Source of the DNA: CAXDOZ01 sp963991145
Lineage (GTDB): Bacteria; Bacteroidota; Bacteroidia; Chitinophagales; JABDMM01
DNA length: 20,622 bases
NCBI GenBank assembly: GCA_963991145.1
Contig: CAXDOZ010000037.1
Location: 1-20,622, forward strand
Reading direction: 5' to 3'
Part shown: positions 7,146 through 14,526 of the stretch, in pieces
Layout: each line of letters starts with the position of its first letter
Position numbering within the stretch: position 1 is the stretch's first letter
Notes under the pieces: generated by a model
The model's input: the letters and a program-made list of their open reading frames with translations, nothing else
Told to the model about the DNA's origin: nothing
Databases searched by the model: none
Position numbers and translations under genes: made by a program

Positions 7146-8764
7146 TCAGCAAAGTAATACATCGTACCATCCTCATCTTCGTACATGTACTTCATAATTG
7201 GAGGCCATAACTCCTCAGGTAACTCTGCTTCCCAGTCGTGAAGATTCATCGTTAGTTCTCTAACAATTCCAGGATGTGTCTCAGCAAGATTATCCTTTTC
7301 AAATTTATCCTTGCTCACATTATACAGGTTCGTATAACCGTGATCGACATCGAGCATTAGCTTCCAGTCACCCTTGCGAATGATCTTGTTCCAACCAAAC
7401 TTCCAGTAAAGAGCTTCATGGGCAGGGCCAATATCTGCACCCATCAAATGAGGAACCAGATTTGTTCCGTCTAGCTGATAATCAGGGTGATCATCTACCC
7501 CTGCAAGCTGAGCGGCAGTTGCTGCAATATCAAGTGAGATCACGGGTTGGTCGTAAATGGTGCCGGGTTCAATCATACCATCCCAGCGAACCAAAAATGG
7601 GACATTCAATCCACCTTCAAATCCGGTGATCTTCCCTCCTTTCAGAGGCGCATTATCGGTAGTAAAGGTGTAATTCGCTCCTCCGTTGTCGCTAATGAAA
7701 AAGATGATCGTGTTTTCTAAAAGCCCCTCCTCGCGAAGTGCAGTCATCATGTCTCCCACAGCATCGTCCAGCGCCCAGATCATTCCATTGTAAACTCTCT
7801 TCACGGGATCTTCAATGTGGCCCAATTGCGAGACGTATTTCTCTGGTGCCTGAAGCGGAGTGTGTGGAGCATTGAAAGATGCGTAGAGGAAGAAAGGCTC
7901 CTCATTGTGCTCTTTAATAAACTTGATCGACTCTTCAGCGATGCGATAAGTGAGATATTCATTTTCCTCTATCTCCACATCCTGATCATAGATGGCGTGA
8001 ATACCATCTCTTTGACCTCTCCAGATGTATTTATCCGTGAGATCTTTTTTAATTTTCTGATCGACAACGCCCTCTGATTTTTCAGGTGCAAACAAACTAT
8101 GGCTCGCATAGAAACCATAAAATCTATCAAAGCCCTGATCGAGGGGTTTTTGTCCTTCCGAATCACCAACATGCCATTTCCCGATGCAAGCGGTTGAGTA
8201 TCCACTTTTCTTCAGTAACTCTGCAATCGTGATCTCATTTGGGAGAATCCCCTGCTTTTCAGCTGCTTCTTTGGTGGGCACTGAATCACGGTCAATAAGA
8301 TTCCATGGGTACTTCTCAATAAACCATTTGAAACCCAGGTATTGCATGCGGTTCTTTTGATAGAATTCGTGCTTTTGAGCTCCAAAACCAAAGCGCTGCT
8401 GATATCTGCCGGTAAGTAATCCAGCTCTGGAAGGTGAGCAAATTGGAGAGGTCACATAACCTTCCATGCAGGTAGCTCCCATAAGACCAATGCTGTCGAT
8501 ATTGGGAGTTTGCAGCATCTCTCCACCATAAAGAGAGATATCGTATTTGCCCAGGTCATCTGCAATGATCACAATTACATTTGGCCTTTCGGCTGATGGA
8601 GAAACATCTGCTTCTTCCTCCAGCCAGTCCTGAACTCGCTCAATCTCAGCCTGATCGAATTCAATATCGTAGGAATCAGTAGCCAGCTTCTTAAAGACGC
8701 AGGCAGACAGGATAATGCTCAGGGCTGTTGTTGCTAGAAAAACAGAGGATTTTCTCATTGGCAT
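7142..8764 (-). CDS. Sulfatase, lipoprotein type
   Basis: This 540-residue protein has an N-terminal signal peptide with lipobox LSAC (Cys22), so it is probably anchored in a membrane. It is a type I (formylglycine) sulfatase. The nucleophile motif is CSPSRAGLLTGR (Cys109 to Arg120), Cys being converted to formylglycine by a maturase not seen in this window. Metal ligands are in VIIADD (Asp69, Asp70) and ISDNGG, and substrate-side residues are in CIGKWHVGD, NAPHTP and LKGGK. Length and motif order agree with S1 family sulfatases that strip sulfate esters from algal polysaccharides or glycosaminoglycans; the exact substrate is not readable. Two close starts (8764 and 8758) are possible and make little difference. 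A TATATTCG run lies directly before the first ATG and could be a degenerate -7 element. The gene is convergent with the small lipoprotein gene. Confidence 0.92.
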   Translation of the reverse strand: MPMRKSSVFLATTALSIILSACVFKKLATDSYDIEFDQAEIERVQDWLEEEADVSPSAERPNVIVIIADDLGKYDISLYGGEMLQTPNIDSIGLMGATCMEGYVTSPICSPSRAGLLTGRYQQRFGFGAQKHEFYQKNRMQYLGFKWFIEKYPWNLIDRDSVPTKEAAEKQGILPNEITIAELLKKSGYSTACIGKWHVGDSEGQKPLDQGFDRFYGFYASHSLFAPEKSEGVVDQKIKKDLTDKYIWRGQRDGIHAIYDQDVEIEENEYLTYRIAEESIKFIKEHNEEPFFLYASFNAPHTPLQAPEKYVSQLGHIEDPVKRVYNGMIWALDDAVGDMMTALREEGLLENTIIFFISDNGGANYTFTTDNAPLKGGKITGFEGGLNVPFLVRWDGMIEPGTIYDQPVISLDIAATAAQLAGVDDHPDYQLDGTNLVPHLMGADIGPAHEALYWKFGWNKIIRKGDWKLMLDVDHGYTNLYNVSKDKFEKDNLAETHPGIVRELTMNLHDWEAELPEELWPPIMKYMYEDEDGTMYYFAD

Positions 8765-8790
8765 GCGAATATAAGAAATGGGACCTCCTC

Positions 8791-8822
8791 AAAAATGAAA
8801 AGGACAGCTAAATAACTGTCCT
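8791..8822 (-). terminator. Terminator downstream of tRNA-Arg
   Basis: A 7-bp stem AGGACAG/CTGTCCT (8801-8807 with 8816-8822) has an 8-nt loop and is followed on the minus strand by TTTCATTTTT. It ends the tRNA transcript before the sulfatase gene. Confidence 0.7.
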
Positions 8823-8842
8823 CCATTGTCATTGTTTAGATG

Positions 8843-8917
8843 TGACCCAGGAGAGATTCGAACTCCCGACCTTCAGAACCGGAATCTGACGCTCTAATCC
8901 AACTGAGCTACTGGGCC
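8843..8917 (-). tRNA. tRNA-Arg (anticodon CCG)
   Basis: The minus strand folds into a full cloverleaf of 75 nt. The acceptor is GGCCCAG with CTGGGTC (one G-U pair), the D arm GCTC...GAGC, the anticodon stem TCAGA/TCTGA around the loop TTCCGGT, and the T arm GGGAG-TTCGAAT-CTCTC. The discriminator base is A. The anticodon is CCG, reading CGG. The 3' CCA is not encoded and must be added after transcription. It has its own promoter upstream and a terminator downstream. Confidence 0.95.
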
Positions 8918-8925
8918 AATGATCA

Positions 8926-8956
8926 CAAAGGTACTACTAGCCAATTGTGCTCGCAA
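8926..8956 (-). promoter_or_regulatory. Promoter of tRNA-Arg
   Basis: On the minus strand a -33 TTG (8956-8954) is followed after 20 bases by TACCTTTG (8933-8926), a full match to the Bacteroidota -7 consensus TAnnTTTG. The -7 element ends 8 bases before the tRNA 5' end, so transcription would start a few bases upstream of the mature tRNA. Confidence 0.65.
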
Positions 8957-8959
8957 GAA

Positions 8960-9592
8960 CTAGATCTCAATGCGCTTGCTCCAGGCGGATGAATCGGCCC
9001 GAAGGGCTCTGTTCTTACCCGGATTCCCTTCCATATCAGGGAATAGGAATAAGGCTCCCAGCAGGACCTGCTCAGTAGGAATTCCCATAAACTCAAAGAC
9101 TCGCGCCATTCTTAGGGCTCCGCCCGATGACCAATATGCATTAATGCCCTTTTCTACTGCTCCCAACAAGAAATTCTGGCAGGCAGCACCGGCAGCAGCA
9201 ATATGCTCCATGTTTCTATGCGTAGGCTTGAAAGTTCCCGGTTTAGAATATTCAGGATCTGGATCCGGAAGCCATGTACAAATCACTAATCCATTTGAGG
9301 CGGCCAGCATGTTTAGTATGCCTTCTGGTGCGGGAATAGGCTTGCGAATAATGAATGACTCTCGCAACTTCCTAACATTTCCACGGTCCAGATAGTAGAA
9401 TCGCCAGGGCTCAATTCCATCCAATCCATTTTGATGCGATTCATGGGAGGGAAAATGAAAAGGAGCCCATCCTGAAAGAGAGATAAGCTCTTCAATAGTT
9501 TTATCAAAATCTGCCGGTAACTCTATGTTTAGCGGCTCTTCTGCCTTTAATTTATTCGTTCTTCGCGCTTTGATCGCTTCAGATACTTTCAT
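8960..9592 (-). CDS. Nitroreductase family protein (FMN-dependent)
   Basis: This 210-residue cytoplasmic protein is of the normal size for nitroreductase-fold flavoenzymes, which use NAD(P)H to reduce nitro groups, quinones or related compounds. The N-terminal AIKARRTNK is the usual phosphate-binding Arg pair of FMN. GWAPFHFPSH and EPWRFYYLD form the front of the flavin site. GAACQNFLLGAVEKGINAYW is the conserved central helix and FMGIPTEQVLLGALFLF the late strand-helix. The start is the ATG at 9592; a TTG one codon earlier is less likely. It is transcribed away from the OsmC gene, and the region between holds two adjoining palindromes that could control both genes. The substrate is unknown. 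Confidence 0.88.
   Translation of the reverse strand: MKVSEAIKARRTNKLKAEEPLNIELPADFDKTIEELISLSGWAPFHFPSHESHQNGLDGIEPWRFYYLDRGNVRKLRESFIIRKPIPAPEGILNMLAASNGLVICTWLPDPDPEYSKPGTFKPTHRNMEHIAAAGAACQNFLLGAVEKGINAYWSSGGALRMARVFEFMGIPTEQVLLGALFLFPDMEGNPGKNRALRADSSAWSKRIEI
8992..9008 (+). repeat. CCGAAGG-core palindrome inside a coding region
   Basis: AATCGGCCCGAAGGGCT contains a 4-bp stem GCCC/GGGC around GAA and matches the copy at 1128-1144 in layout. It lies near the 3' end of the nitroreductase gene (encoding RALRADS on the other strand). Confidence 0.3.
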
Positions 9593-9675
9593 CAATATTT
9601 CTTTACGAGTAAACAGCTAATATCCTTAAAAAGATCATTGGTCTTTGACAAAAAGAAATCTCTCAAAGTATCGCC

Positions 9676-9702
9676 AGATGTACATCTACCCAATTTTGGG
9701 TA
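9676..9702. promoter_or_regulatory. Two adjoining palindromes between nitroreductase and OsmC genes
   Basis: AGATGTACATCT (9676-9687) is a perfect 12-nt palindrome. It is joined at one base to TACCCAATTTTGGGTA (9687-9702), a 16-nt palindrome with a single central mismatch. Both lie in the 144-base region between divergent starts, and the second overlaps a candidate -33 box of the OsmC gene. They are good candidates for operators of a dimeric repressor, but no regulator gene is adjacent. Confidence 0.45.
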
Positions 9703-9724
9703 CAGCGCGCTTAAATCAGATTTG
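9695..9724 (+). promoter_or_regulatory. Candidate promoter of the OsmC gene
   Basis: TTTG (9695-9698), an 18-base spacer and CAGATTTG (9717-9724, one mismatch to TAnnTTTG) lie 12 bases before the chosen ATG. Spacing and position are right for a Bacteroidota promoter. Confidence 0.4.
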
Positions 9725-9736
9725 TATCTTGACTTA

Positions 9737-10153
9737 ATGGAAGTAACCATCCTCAGACAGAATAACGCCGCGCATTTCCAATCTCTCAGTGAGAATTGCC
9801 GTACGCTCGAGGTCGACGGATCCATTGCCTTAAATGGCGTTGGAGAAGGGATGAGTCCAATGGAAGCACTGCTTGCTTCAGTAGGTACTTGCGCTGCAAT
9901 AGATGTTGTGGCAATACTCGAAAAACAGAGACAAACATTAACTGACCTTAAAGTCAAAGTAAGAGGAGAACGCAGGGATAGCCCTCCACCCAGGCCTTTT
10001 ACTGAAATTCACATCCACTTTCAGATCGCTGGAAATGTAGATGAGCAAAAGGTTGCTCATGCTGTCGAGCTTGCTGTAGAACAGTATTGCTCTGTAAAGG
10101 AAAGTCTGGATCCCAGCATTCCTGTAACATACAGCCACGAGATCATTCTCTAG
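9737..10153 (+). CDS. OsmC/Ohr family protein
   Basis: This 138-residue protein starts at ATG 9737. A longer in-frame reading from 9638 would run through the promoter region and the palindromes, so it is rejected. OsmC/Ohr proteins are dimeric thiol peroxidases that reduce organic hydroperoxides or peroxide with two cysteines. Both are in place: Cys52 in LLASVGTCAAIDV and Cys118 in AVEQYCSV. The fold pattern is standard: an N-terminal strand pair, GEGMSPMEALLASVG at the first catalytic helix, VKVRGERR, then the second helix. It is cytoplasmic. It is divergent from a nitroreductase with a shared palindromic region, which suggests joint control by a redox or electrophile signal (inference). DUF5690 follows 57 bases downstream on the same strand. 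Confidence 0.88.
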   Translation: MEVTILRQNNAAHFQSLSENCRTLEVDGSIALNGVGEGMSPMEALLASVGTCAAIDVVAILEKQRQTLTDLKVKVRGERRDSPPPRPFTEIHIHFQIAGNVDEQKVAHAVELAVEQYCSVKESLDPSIPVTYSHEIIL

Positions 10154-10199
10154 TCAGTCATTATAACATTGATTTAATTCAGGACTGGTCAGCCAATTT

Positions 10200-10207
10200 T
10201 ACATTTG
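10200..10207 (+). promoter_or_regulatory. -7 element (TACATTTG) abutting the DUF5690 start
   Basis: TACATTTG fully matches TAnnTTTG and ends 3 bases before the ATG at 10211. No TTG sits 17-23 bases upstream, so it may be chance. If active, the transcript would be essentially leaderless. Confidence 0.3.
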
Positions 10208-10210
10208 GGC

Positions 10211-11482
10211 ATGCCCAATTCCCCCTGGAGCAAACAGAGGTATTTGATCTATGCCATTCTGGGTGCATTTCTAACTTACTTTTCGATGTATGCCTTCCGT
10301 AAACCATTTACGGCAGGAGTGTATCTCGACATTTACCTCTGGGGTCTGGAATATAAAACCGTACTTGTCTTTGCGCAGGTAGCTGGCTATACAATTTCAA
10401 AGTTCCTGGGTATCAAGTACATATCAGAGCTGAAAGCAGTAAACAGAGTTCGCTATATTTTTGCTTTAGTAGGAGTTTCATGGCTTGCTCTCTTATTCTT
10501 TGCAATTGTCCCTCATCCTTTCAACTGGCCATTTTTAATATTGAATGGATTGCCACTGGGAATGATATGGGGAGTAGTTTTCTCCTTTCTAGAAGGAAGG
10601 AAAAACACTGACCTGCTCGCAGCTGGATTAGCGAGTAGCTTTATCGTGGCTTCAGGTTTCGTAAAGAGTATTGGAAAGTATTTAGTCATTGAGGGCATAA
10701 GCGAATTCTGGATGCCCTTTTTTACTGGTGCCATATTTATTCCCTCACTTTGTCTGGGTGTTTTTCTTCTATCTATTATTCCGCCTCCATCTGAGGATGA
10801 CATTTCAGATCGCACTGCCCGGAGAGCGATGAATAGCACCGAGCGGAAAGCCTTCTTTTTATCTTTTGCTCCAGGTATAGTCATGATCACTTTGATCTAT
10901 ATGGCCCTCACTGCGTATAGAGATTTCAGGGATAATTTTGCGGTTGAGATATGGACAGACCTGGGCTATGGAGAATCTCCAGAAGTTCTAACTCTATCCG
11001 AGATCCCAATTGCAATTACTGTACTAATCCTATCTTCTTTAACCATTTTAATAAAGAATCATAGAAAGGGGTTTTACATCAACCTTCTCAGTATTCATAT
11101 TGGGGGAATTCTAGCAATAGTCTCCACTGCATTATTCCAATTCGGAATTATTGGTCCATTGTTATGGATGATAGCCGTGGGTTTCGCGATGTATCTTCCT
11201 TATATGTACTACAATACAGTATTCTTCGAGCGATGGTTAGCATTTTTCAAATACAGCGCCAACATCGGATTTCTCATCTATATCTGTGATTCCTTTGGAT
11301 ACTTATCAAGTCTGGGTGTAATGTTATTCAGAGACCTCTTCTTTAGGGATCTGGGTTGGGTAAACTTTTTTATAAAAATCACTTATGGAATGGGCTTTAT
11401 TGGATTGGCTTTCGCAATCCTCAGTTTACTCTATTTCCTCAAAAGGGAAAGGTCTATTCCAAGGCCTGCGACGGATGGCTAG
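10211..11482 (+). CDS. DUF5690 family membrane protein (MFS-like)
   Basis: This 423-residue protein has about 12 hydrophobic segments. The first (IYAILGAFLTYFSMYAFRKPF) contains the YAFRKPF signature I associate with DUF5690, a Bacteroidota family resembling major facilitator superfamily transporters. A further feature is NGLPLGMIWGVVFSFLEGRK near residue 120, placed like the MFS loop motif. A charged cytoplasmic segment (about 195-220, PPSEDDISDRTARRAMNSTERK) divides two halves of six helices. It should be an inner-membrane transporter; the substrate is unknown. The start is ATG 10211, not the upstream TTG. It lies 57 bases after OsmC and 53 before the TPR gene on the same strand, so the three may share transcripts. 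Confidence 0.8.
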   Translation: MPNSPWSKQRYLIYAILGAFLTYFSMYAFRKPFTAGVYLDIYLWGLEYKTVLVFAQVAGYTISKFLGIKYISELKAVNRVRYIFALVGVSWLALLFFAIVPHPFNWPFLILNGLPLGMIWGVVFSFLEGRKNTDLLAAGLASSFIVASGFVKSIGKYLVIEGISEFWMPFFTGAIFIPSLCLGVFLLSIIPPPSEDDISDRTARRAMNSTERKAFFLSFAPGIVMITLIYMALTAYRDFRDNFAVEIWTDLGYGESPEVLTLSEIPIAITVLILSSLTILIKNHRKGFYINLLSIHIGGILAIVSTALFQFGIIGPLLWMIAVGFAMYLPYMYYNTVFFERWLAFFKYSANIGFLIYICDSFGYLSSLGVMLFRDLFFRDLGWVNFFIKITYGMGFIGLAFAILSLLYFLKRERSIPRPATDG

Positions 11483-11535
11483 CTGAATTTGCTAAACAAT
11501 TTGAGTCCTTAGTTTTTGTATTGCTAAACTTTAAA

Positions 11536-12018
11536 ATGAGAACATTAGCAATACTACTCACGCTTAGCATTTTCTCTGTGAATGCATTCGCAGGCCTAAG
11601 CAAGAAAACAGATGATGAGGTCTATAATGAAGCAGTTGACCTGATCATGGAACTCGATTTCAAGAAAGCCGAAAAGAAACTTCGCACAGTTCTAAAGAAC
11701 AAACCAGAGTTTGCCGAGGCGCATAATAATCTTGCATACTGCTTGAGAAAGCAAGGTTCTGATAATTATGAAGAAGCACTCACTCACTACAATCGTGCTA
11801 TTGAGCTGAATGCGAATTTACCAGAGCCACATATGTATCGCGGTGTGCTTTATGTAAGCATGGGAAAGAACGACATGGCTTTAGAGGATCATCAGGTTTT
11901 ACTCGACCTTGGAGCTGATGCTCTGGCGGATGAGCTTGAATGGGTGATCACAAACGGAAAAGAGAAAGAGCCTGAGCAGTTCTTCGGTGTCTCTCAGAAA
12001 GTTGATATAGCAGAGTAG
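11536..12018 (+). CDS. Exported TPR-repeat protein
   Basis: This 160-residue protein starts at ATG 11536, because only that start gives an N-terminal signal peptide (MRTLAILLTLSIFSVNAFAG). Residues about 24-125 form three tetratricopeptide helix pairs: DEVYNEAVDLIMELDFKKAEKKL, then PEFAEAHNNLAYCLRKQG with NYEEALTHYNRAIEL, then PEPHMYRGVLYVSMGKNDMALED. TPRs mediate protein binding, so this is probably a small periplasmic scaffold. The last 30 residues are charged and not repeat-like. A terminator about 60 bases past the stop ends the unit. The partner is unknown. Confidence 0.85.
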   Translation: MRTLAILLTLSIFSVNAFAGLSKKTDDEVYNEAVDLIMELDFKKAEKKLRTVLKNKPEFAEAHNNLAYCLRKQGSDNYEEALTHYNRAIELNANLPEPHMYRGVLYVSMGKNDMALEDHQVLLDLGADALADELEWVITNGKEKEPEQFFGVSQKVDIAE

Positions 12019-12034
12019 TCCCGAATTCTCGGGA
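12019..12034. repeat. Hairpin directly after the TPR stop codon
   Basis: TCCCGAATTCTCGGGA begins on the first base after the stop and forms a 6-bp stem with a 4-nt loop. It has no T run, so it is not a terminator itself; it may protect the mRNA 3' end or be a short dispersed palindrome. Confidence 0.4.
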
Positions 12035-12066
12035 TAAGCTCCAGAGTGCTCGCGAAATAACAATAA

Positions 12067-12106
12067 TAAAAAAGGCCCTTCCGACAATTCGAGAGGGCCT
12101 TTTCTA
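12067..12106. terminator. Bidirectional terminator between TPR gene and arylsulfatase gene
   Basis: A perfect 10-bp stem AAAAGGCCCT/AGGGCCTTTT (12070-12079 with 12094-12103) closes a 14-nt loop and is flanked by A and T runs. It can therefore end transcription from both the TPR gene (stop 12018) and the convergent sulfatase gene (stop 12119). Confidence 0.88.
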
Positions 12107-12118
12107 ATTAAATTTTGC

Positions 12119-14470
12119 TTAGTCCTTAATCGTGACTGTAACTGAATCTACATATCCGGTAAACTCAGAATCTTCTTTATCTGTAAAAACATCATCTGCA
12201 ACTTGCGTAGCATCATCTACCCCAACATCAGCAGTTTCGTCTGCTGAGAATACTGCAGGTTGAGTTTTTTCAATTCGGCCGGAAGCCATCTTTTCTCCAT
12301 CAACATAAAGAATTGCTTCTCCCCCTTTTCCAGTACCGTCACCATCGTAATTGAATTCGAGCTTGATCTCTGATTCGCCACCTTTTAAAATGATATCAGA
12401 TTGAACGGTGTACTTCTCAAGGCCGAACCAGTTGTAAGTATAAGTTGGCTTTCCTTCATCCATGTAAAGCGCCCAGCCACCGAACTTGCCTCCCTGGCAA
12501 ATAATGATTCCGTGATCATTTCCTGTCAGATCAACATCGGCTACGATGGTCTTTGATCTGTTCTTTACATTGAGAAAAGTATTCTCAAGCAAGCCTTCCA
12601 TACCCTCAGAAAGAGTGATCGATTTGCGATCTCCCATCAAATCTGGTCGACCGGCAATTGCTGCATTGAATCTTTCGTAAGATCTGTCATCAAGTGGGAA
12701 AACATTATTTGCGATAGCTTCTTCATCAAAGAGCTTTTGAAGTTCAGATAGCTTCTCTGGATTCTTCCCGGCAAGATCTTTAGTCAAACTGAAATCCTCT
12801 TCAATGTTAAAGAGCTCCCATTTATCTTCTGCAAATGGTTGTTCCGGCTCATCATGCCATGGCACTTTATGAACTACTCTTGCCAGCCAGCCATCGTGGT
12901 AAATTGCTCTGTTCCCAAACATCTCAAAGTACTGAGTTGTGTGTTGGCCTTCGGCCGATGCATCATTGGCGGCGTAAAGCATACTTACTCCATCCATTGG
13001 CTTTTGATCAACACCATTAATACTTGTTGGAGCAGGGAGGTTACATGCTTCAAGAATTGTAGGAACAACATCATTTACATGGTGCCACTGAGAGCGAACT
13101 TCATCTTTCGCTTCGTAACCGGCTGGCCAGTGCATAACCATTCCATTTCTCGTTCCACCAAAATCTGCAGCAACCTGCTTGGTCCAGGTGAATGGAGCAT
13201 CTGTAACGGAAGCCCATGCCGCAGTGAAGTGAGGGAATGAATTAGGTCCGCCCCATTCATCTTCCTTGGCAAGCATTTCATCAATAGTCTCTACACCAAA
13301 GATCCCATTCAGGTGAATCAACTCATTGTAGGTTCCTTCTAATCCTCCTTCACCACTGGATCCATTATCACCCATGATGTAGATGAAAAGTGTGTTATCC
13401 AACTCGTTGATCTCTTCAAGTGCAGTAACGATTCTTCCTACCTCATTATCTGTGTGCTCGGTGAATCCGGCATAGGTTTCCATTTGCAGCGAGTAAAGAG
13501 CTTTTTCATTATCAGAAAGCTTCTTCCACTCCTCAAAGTCCTCTGGCATAGGTGCCAGTTTTGTTCCTTCGGGAATCACGCCCATTTCAATCTGACGCTT
13601 GTGAGTTTCCTCTCTAACAGCCTGCCAGCCCTGGTCAAATTGTCCATCGTATTTGTCGATCCACTCAGTCGGTGCATGGTGAGGAGCGTGAACAGCCCCG
13701 GTGGCATAGTAAACAAAAAATGGCTTATCAGGAGTCAAAGCCTGCTGGAACTTGATCCACTCAATTGTCTCCGTAGTCATATCTGAGGTGAAGTGATAAT
13801 CTTCCATATCCTTCTTCTCAACTCTTGTTACTCCATCATAGATAACAGGCTCCCACTGGTTGGTTTCTCCACCAATGAATCCGTAAAATTTATCAAAGCC
13901 AGAGAAGGTAGGCCATCTGAAATAAGGACCTGAAACAGATACTTCCCAGGTAGCGGTTTCGTGCCACTTTCCAAATGCAGCAGTGCTGTAGCCATTCTGA
14001 CGAAGGATCTCTGCAACGTACTTAGCATCATCTGGACGAATTCCCTGGTTGCCCGGGAAACCTGTAGCAACTTCCATCACAGAACCAACATTCACATTAT
14101 GATGATTCCTGCCCGATAAAAGTGAGGCTCTTGTAGGAGAACAAAGCGCTGTTGTGTGAAAGCGATTAAATCTTAGACCATTCTCGGCTAGCTTATCAAA
14201 GGTTGGTGTAGCAATTGGTCCACCGAATGTACTCGTCGCTCCAAATCCAATATCGTCAATCAGGACAACAACCACGTTTGGCGCTCCTTCAGGTGCAGAA
14301 ACTGAGAATGGAGGTTCCGGCTTTGGAACATTTCGAGCATCCATTTCTGTAATGGGCTCAGATTTAGGTGGTTGAATTGGAAGAACAGTACGATCAATAT
14401 CATCTTCTCCCGGGCTAAAGGAAGCCAGGAAAAGGACTGCGAATAACAAACAAAGATTTCTCAAGAACAT
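12119..14470 (-). CDS. Arylsulfatase, large exported type
   Basis: This 783-residue protein has a signal peptide (MFLRNLCLLFAVLFLASFSP). The formylglycine motif is CSPTRASLLSGR (Cys110 to Arg121). Metal ligands are in VVLIDDIG (Asp72, Asp73) and IMGDNG, and further active-site signatures are FGKWHE and AVHAPHH. The catalytic part runs to about 570. The C-terminal 190 residues form a beta-rich module (TFLNVKNRSKTIVADVDL, GGWALYMDEGKP, LYVDGEKMASGRIEKTQP) ending in an acidic stretch. This layout is that of the roughly 780-residue arylsulfatases related to Pseudomonas AtsA, distinct from the shorter lipoprotein sulfatase at 7142-8764. The lack of a T9SS sorting domain and of a lipobox suggests a periplasmic location. 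No sulfatase-modifying enzyme is encoded nearby. The SDR gene lies 56 bases upstream on the same strand. Confidence 0.92.
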   Translation of the reverse strand: MFLRNLCLLFAVLFLASFSPGEDDIDRTVLPIQPPKSEPITEMDARNVPKPEPPFSVSAPEGAPNVVVVLIDDIGFGATSTFGGPIATPTFDKLAENGLRFNRFHTTALCSPTRASLLSGRNHHNVNVGSVMEVATGFPGNQGIRPDDAKYVAEILRQNGYSTAAFGKWHETATWEVSVSGPYFRWPTFSGFDKFYGFIGGETNQWEPVIYDGVTRVEKKDMEDYHFTSDMTTETIEWIKFQQALTPDKPFFVYYATGAVHAPHHAPTEWIDKYDGQFDQGWQAVREETHKRQIEMGVIPEGTKLAPMPEDFEEWKKLSDNEKALYSLQMETYAGFTEHTDNEVGRIVTALEEINELDNTLFIYIMGDNGSSGEGGLEGTYNELIHLNGIFGVETIDEMLAKEDEWGGPNSFPHFTAAWASVTDAPFTWTKQVAADFGGTRNGMVMHWPAGYEAKDEVRSQWHHVNDVVPTILEACNLPAPTSINGVDQKPMDGVSMLYAANDASAEGQHTTQYFEMFGNRAIYHDGWLARVVHKVPWHDEPEQPFAEDKWELFNIEEDFSLTKDLAGKNPEKLSELQKLFDEEAIANNVFPLDDRSYERFNAAIAGRPDLMGDRKSITLSEGMEGLLENTFLNVKNRSKTIVADVDLTGNDHGIIICQGGKFGGWALYMDEGKPTYTYNWFGLEKYTVQSDIILKGGESEIKLEFNYDGDGTGKGGEAILYVDGEKMASGRIEKTQPAVFSADETADVGVDDATQVADDVFTDKEDSEFTGYVDSVTVTIKD
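12945..12960 (-). repeat. CCGAAGG-core palindrome inside the arylsulfatase gene
   Basis: On the minus strand ATCGGCCGAAGGCC forms a 4-bp stem around GAA. It is related to the copies at 4165 and 15313 and encodes SAEG here, so it may be a codon coincidence. Confidence 0.25.
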
Positions 14471-14526
14471 ATCAAGGGTTTATGTTCTATGAAGGTAAGG
14501 TATTAGGGAAAGATATAATGCCTGAT

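Noticed and set aside
9638..9736. Longer N-terminus for the OsmC protein from ATG 9638
   Set aside because: It would run through the palindromes and the promoter and add 33 residues not typical of the family; ATG 9737 gives the usual length.
11356..11535. Extended N-terminus of the TPR protein overlapping the DUF5690 gene
   Set aside because: The extension is the other-frame translation of the DUF5690 3' end; a proper signal peptide begins at 11536.
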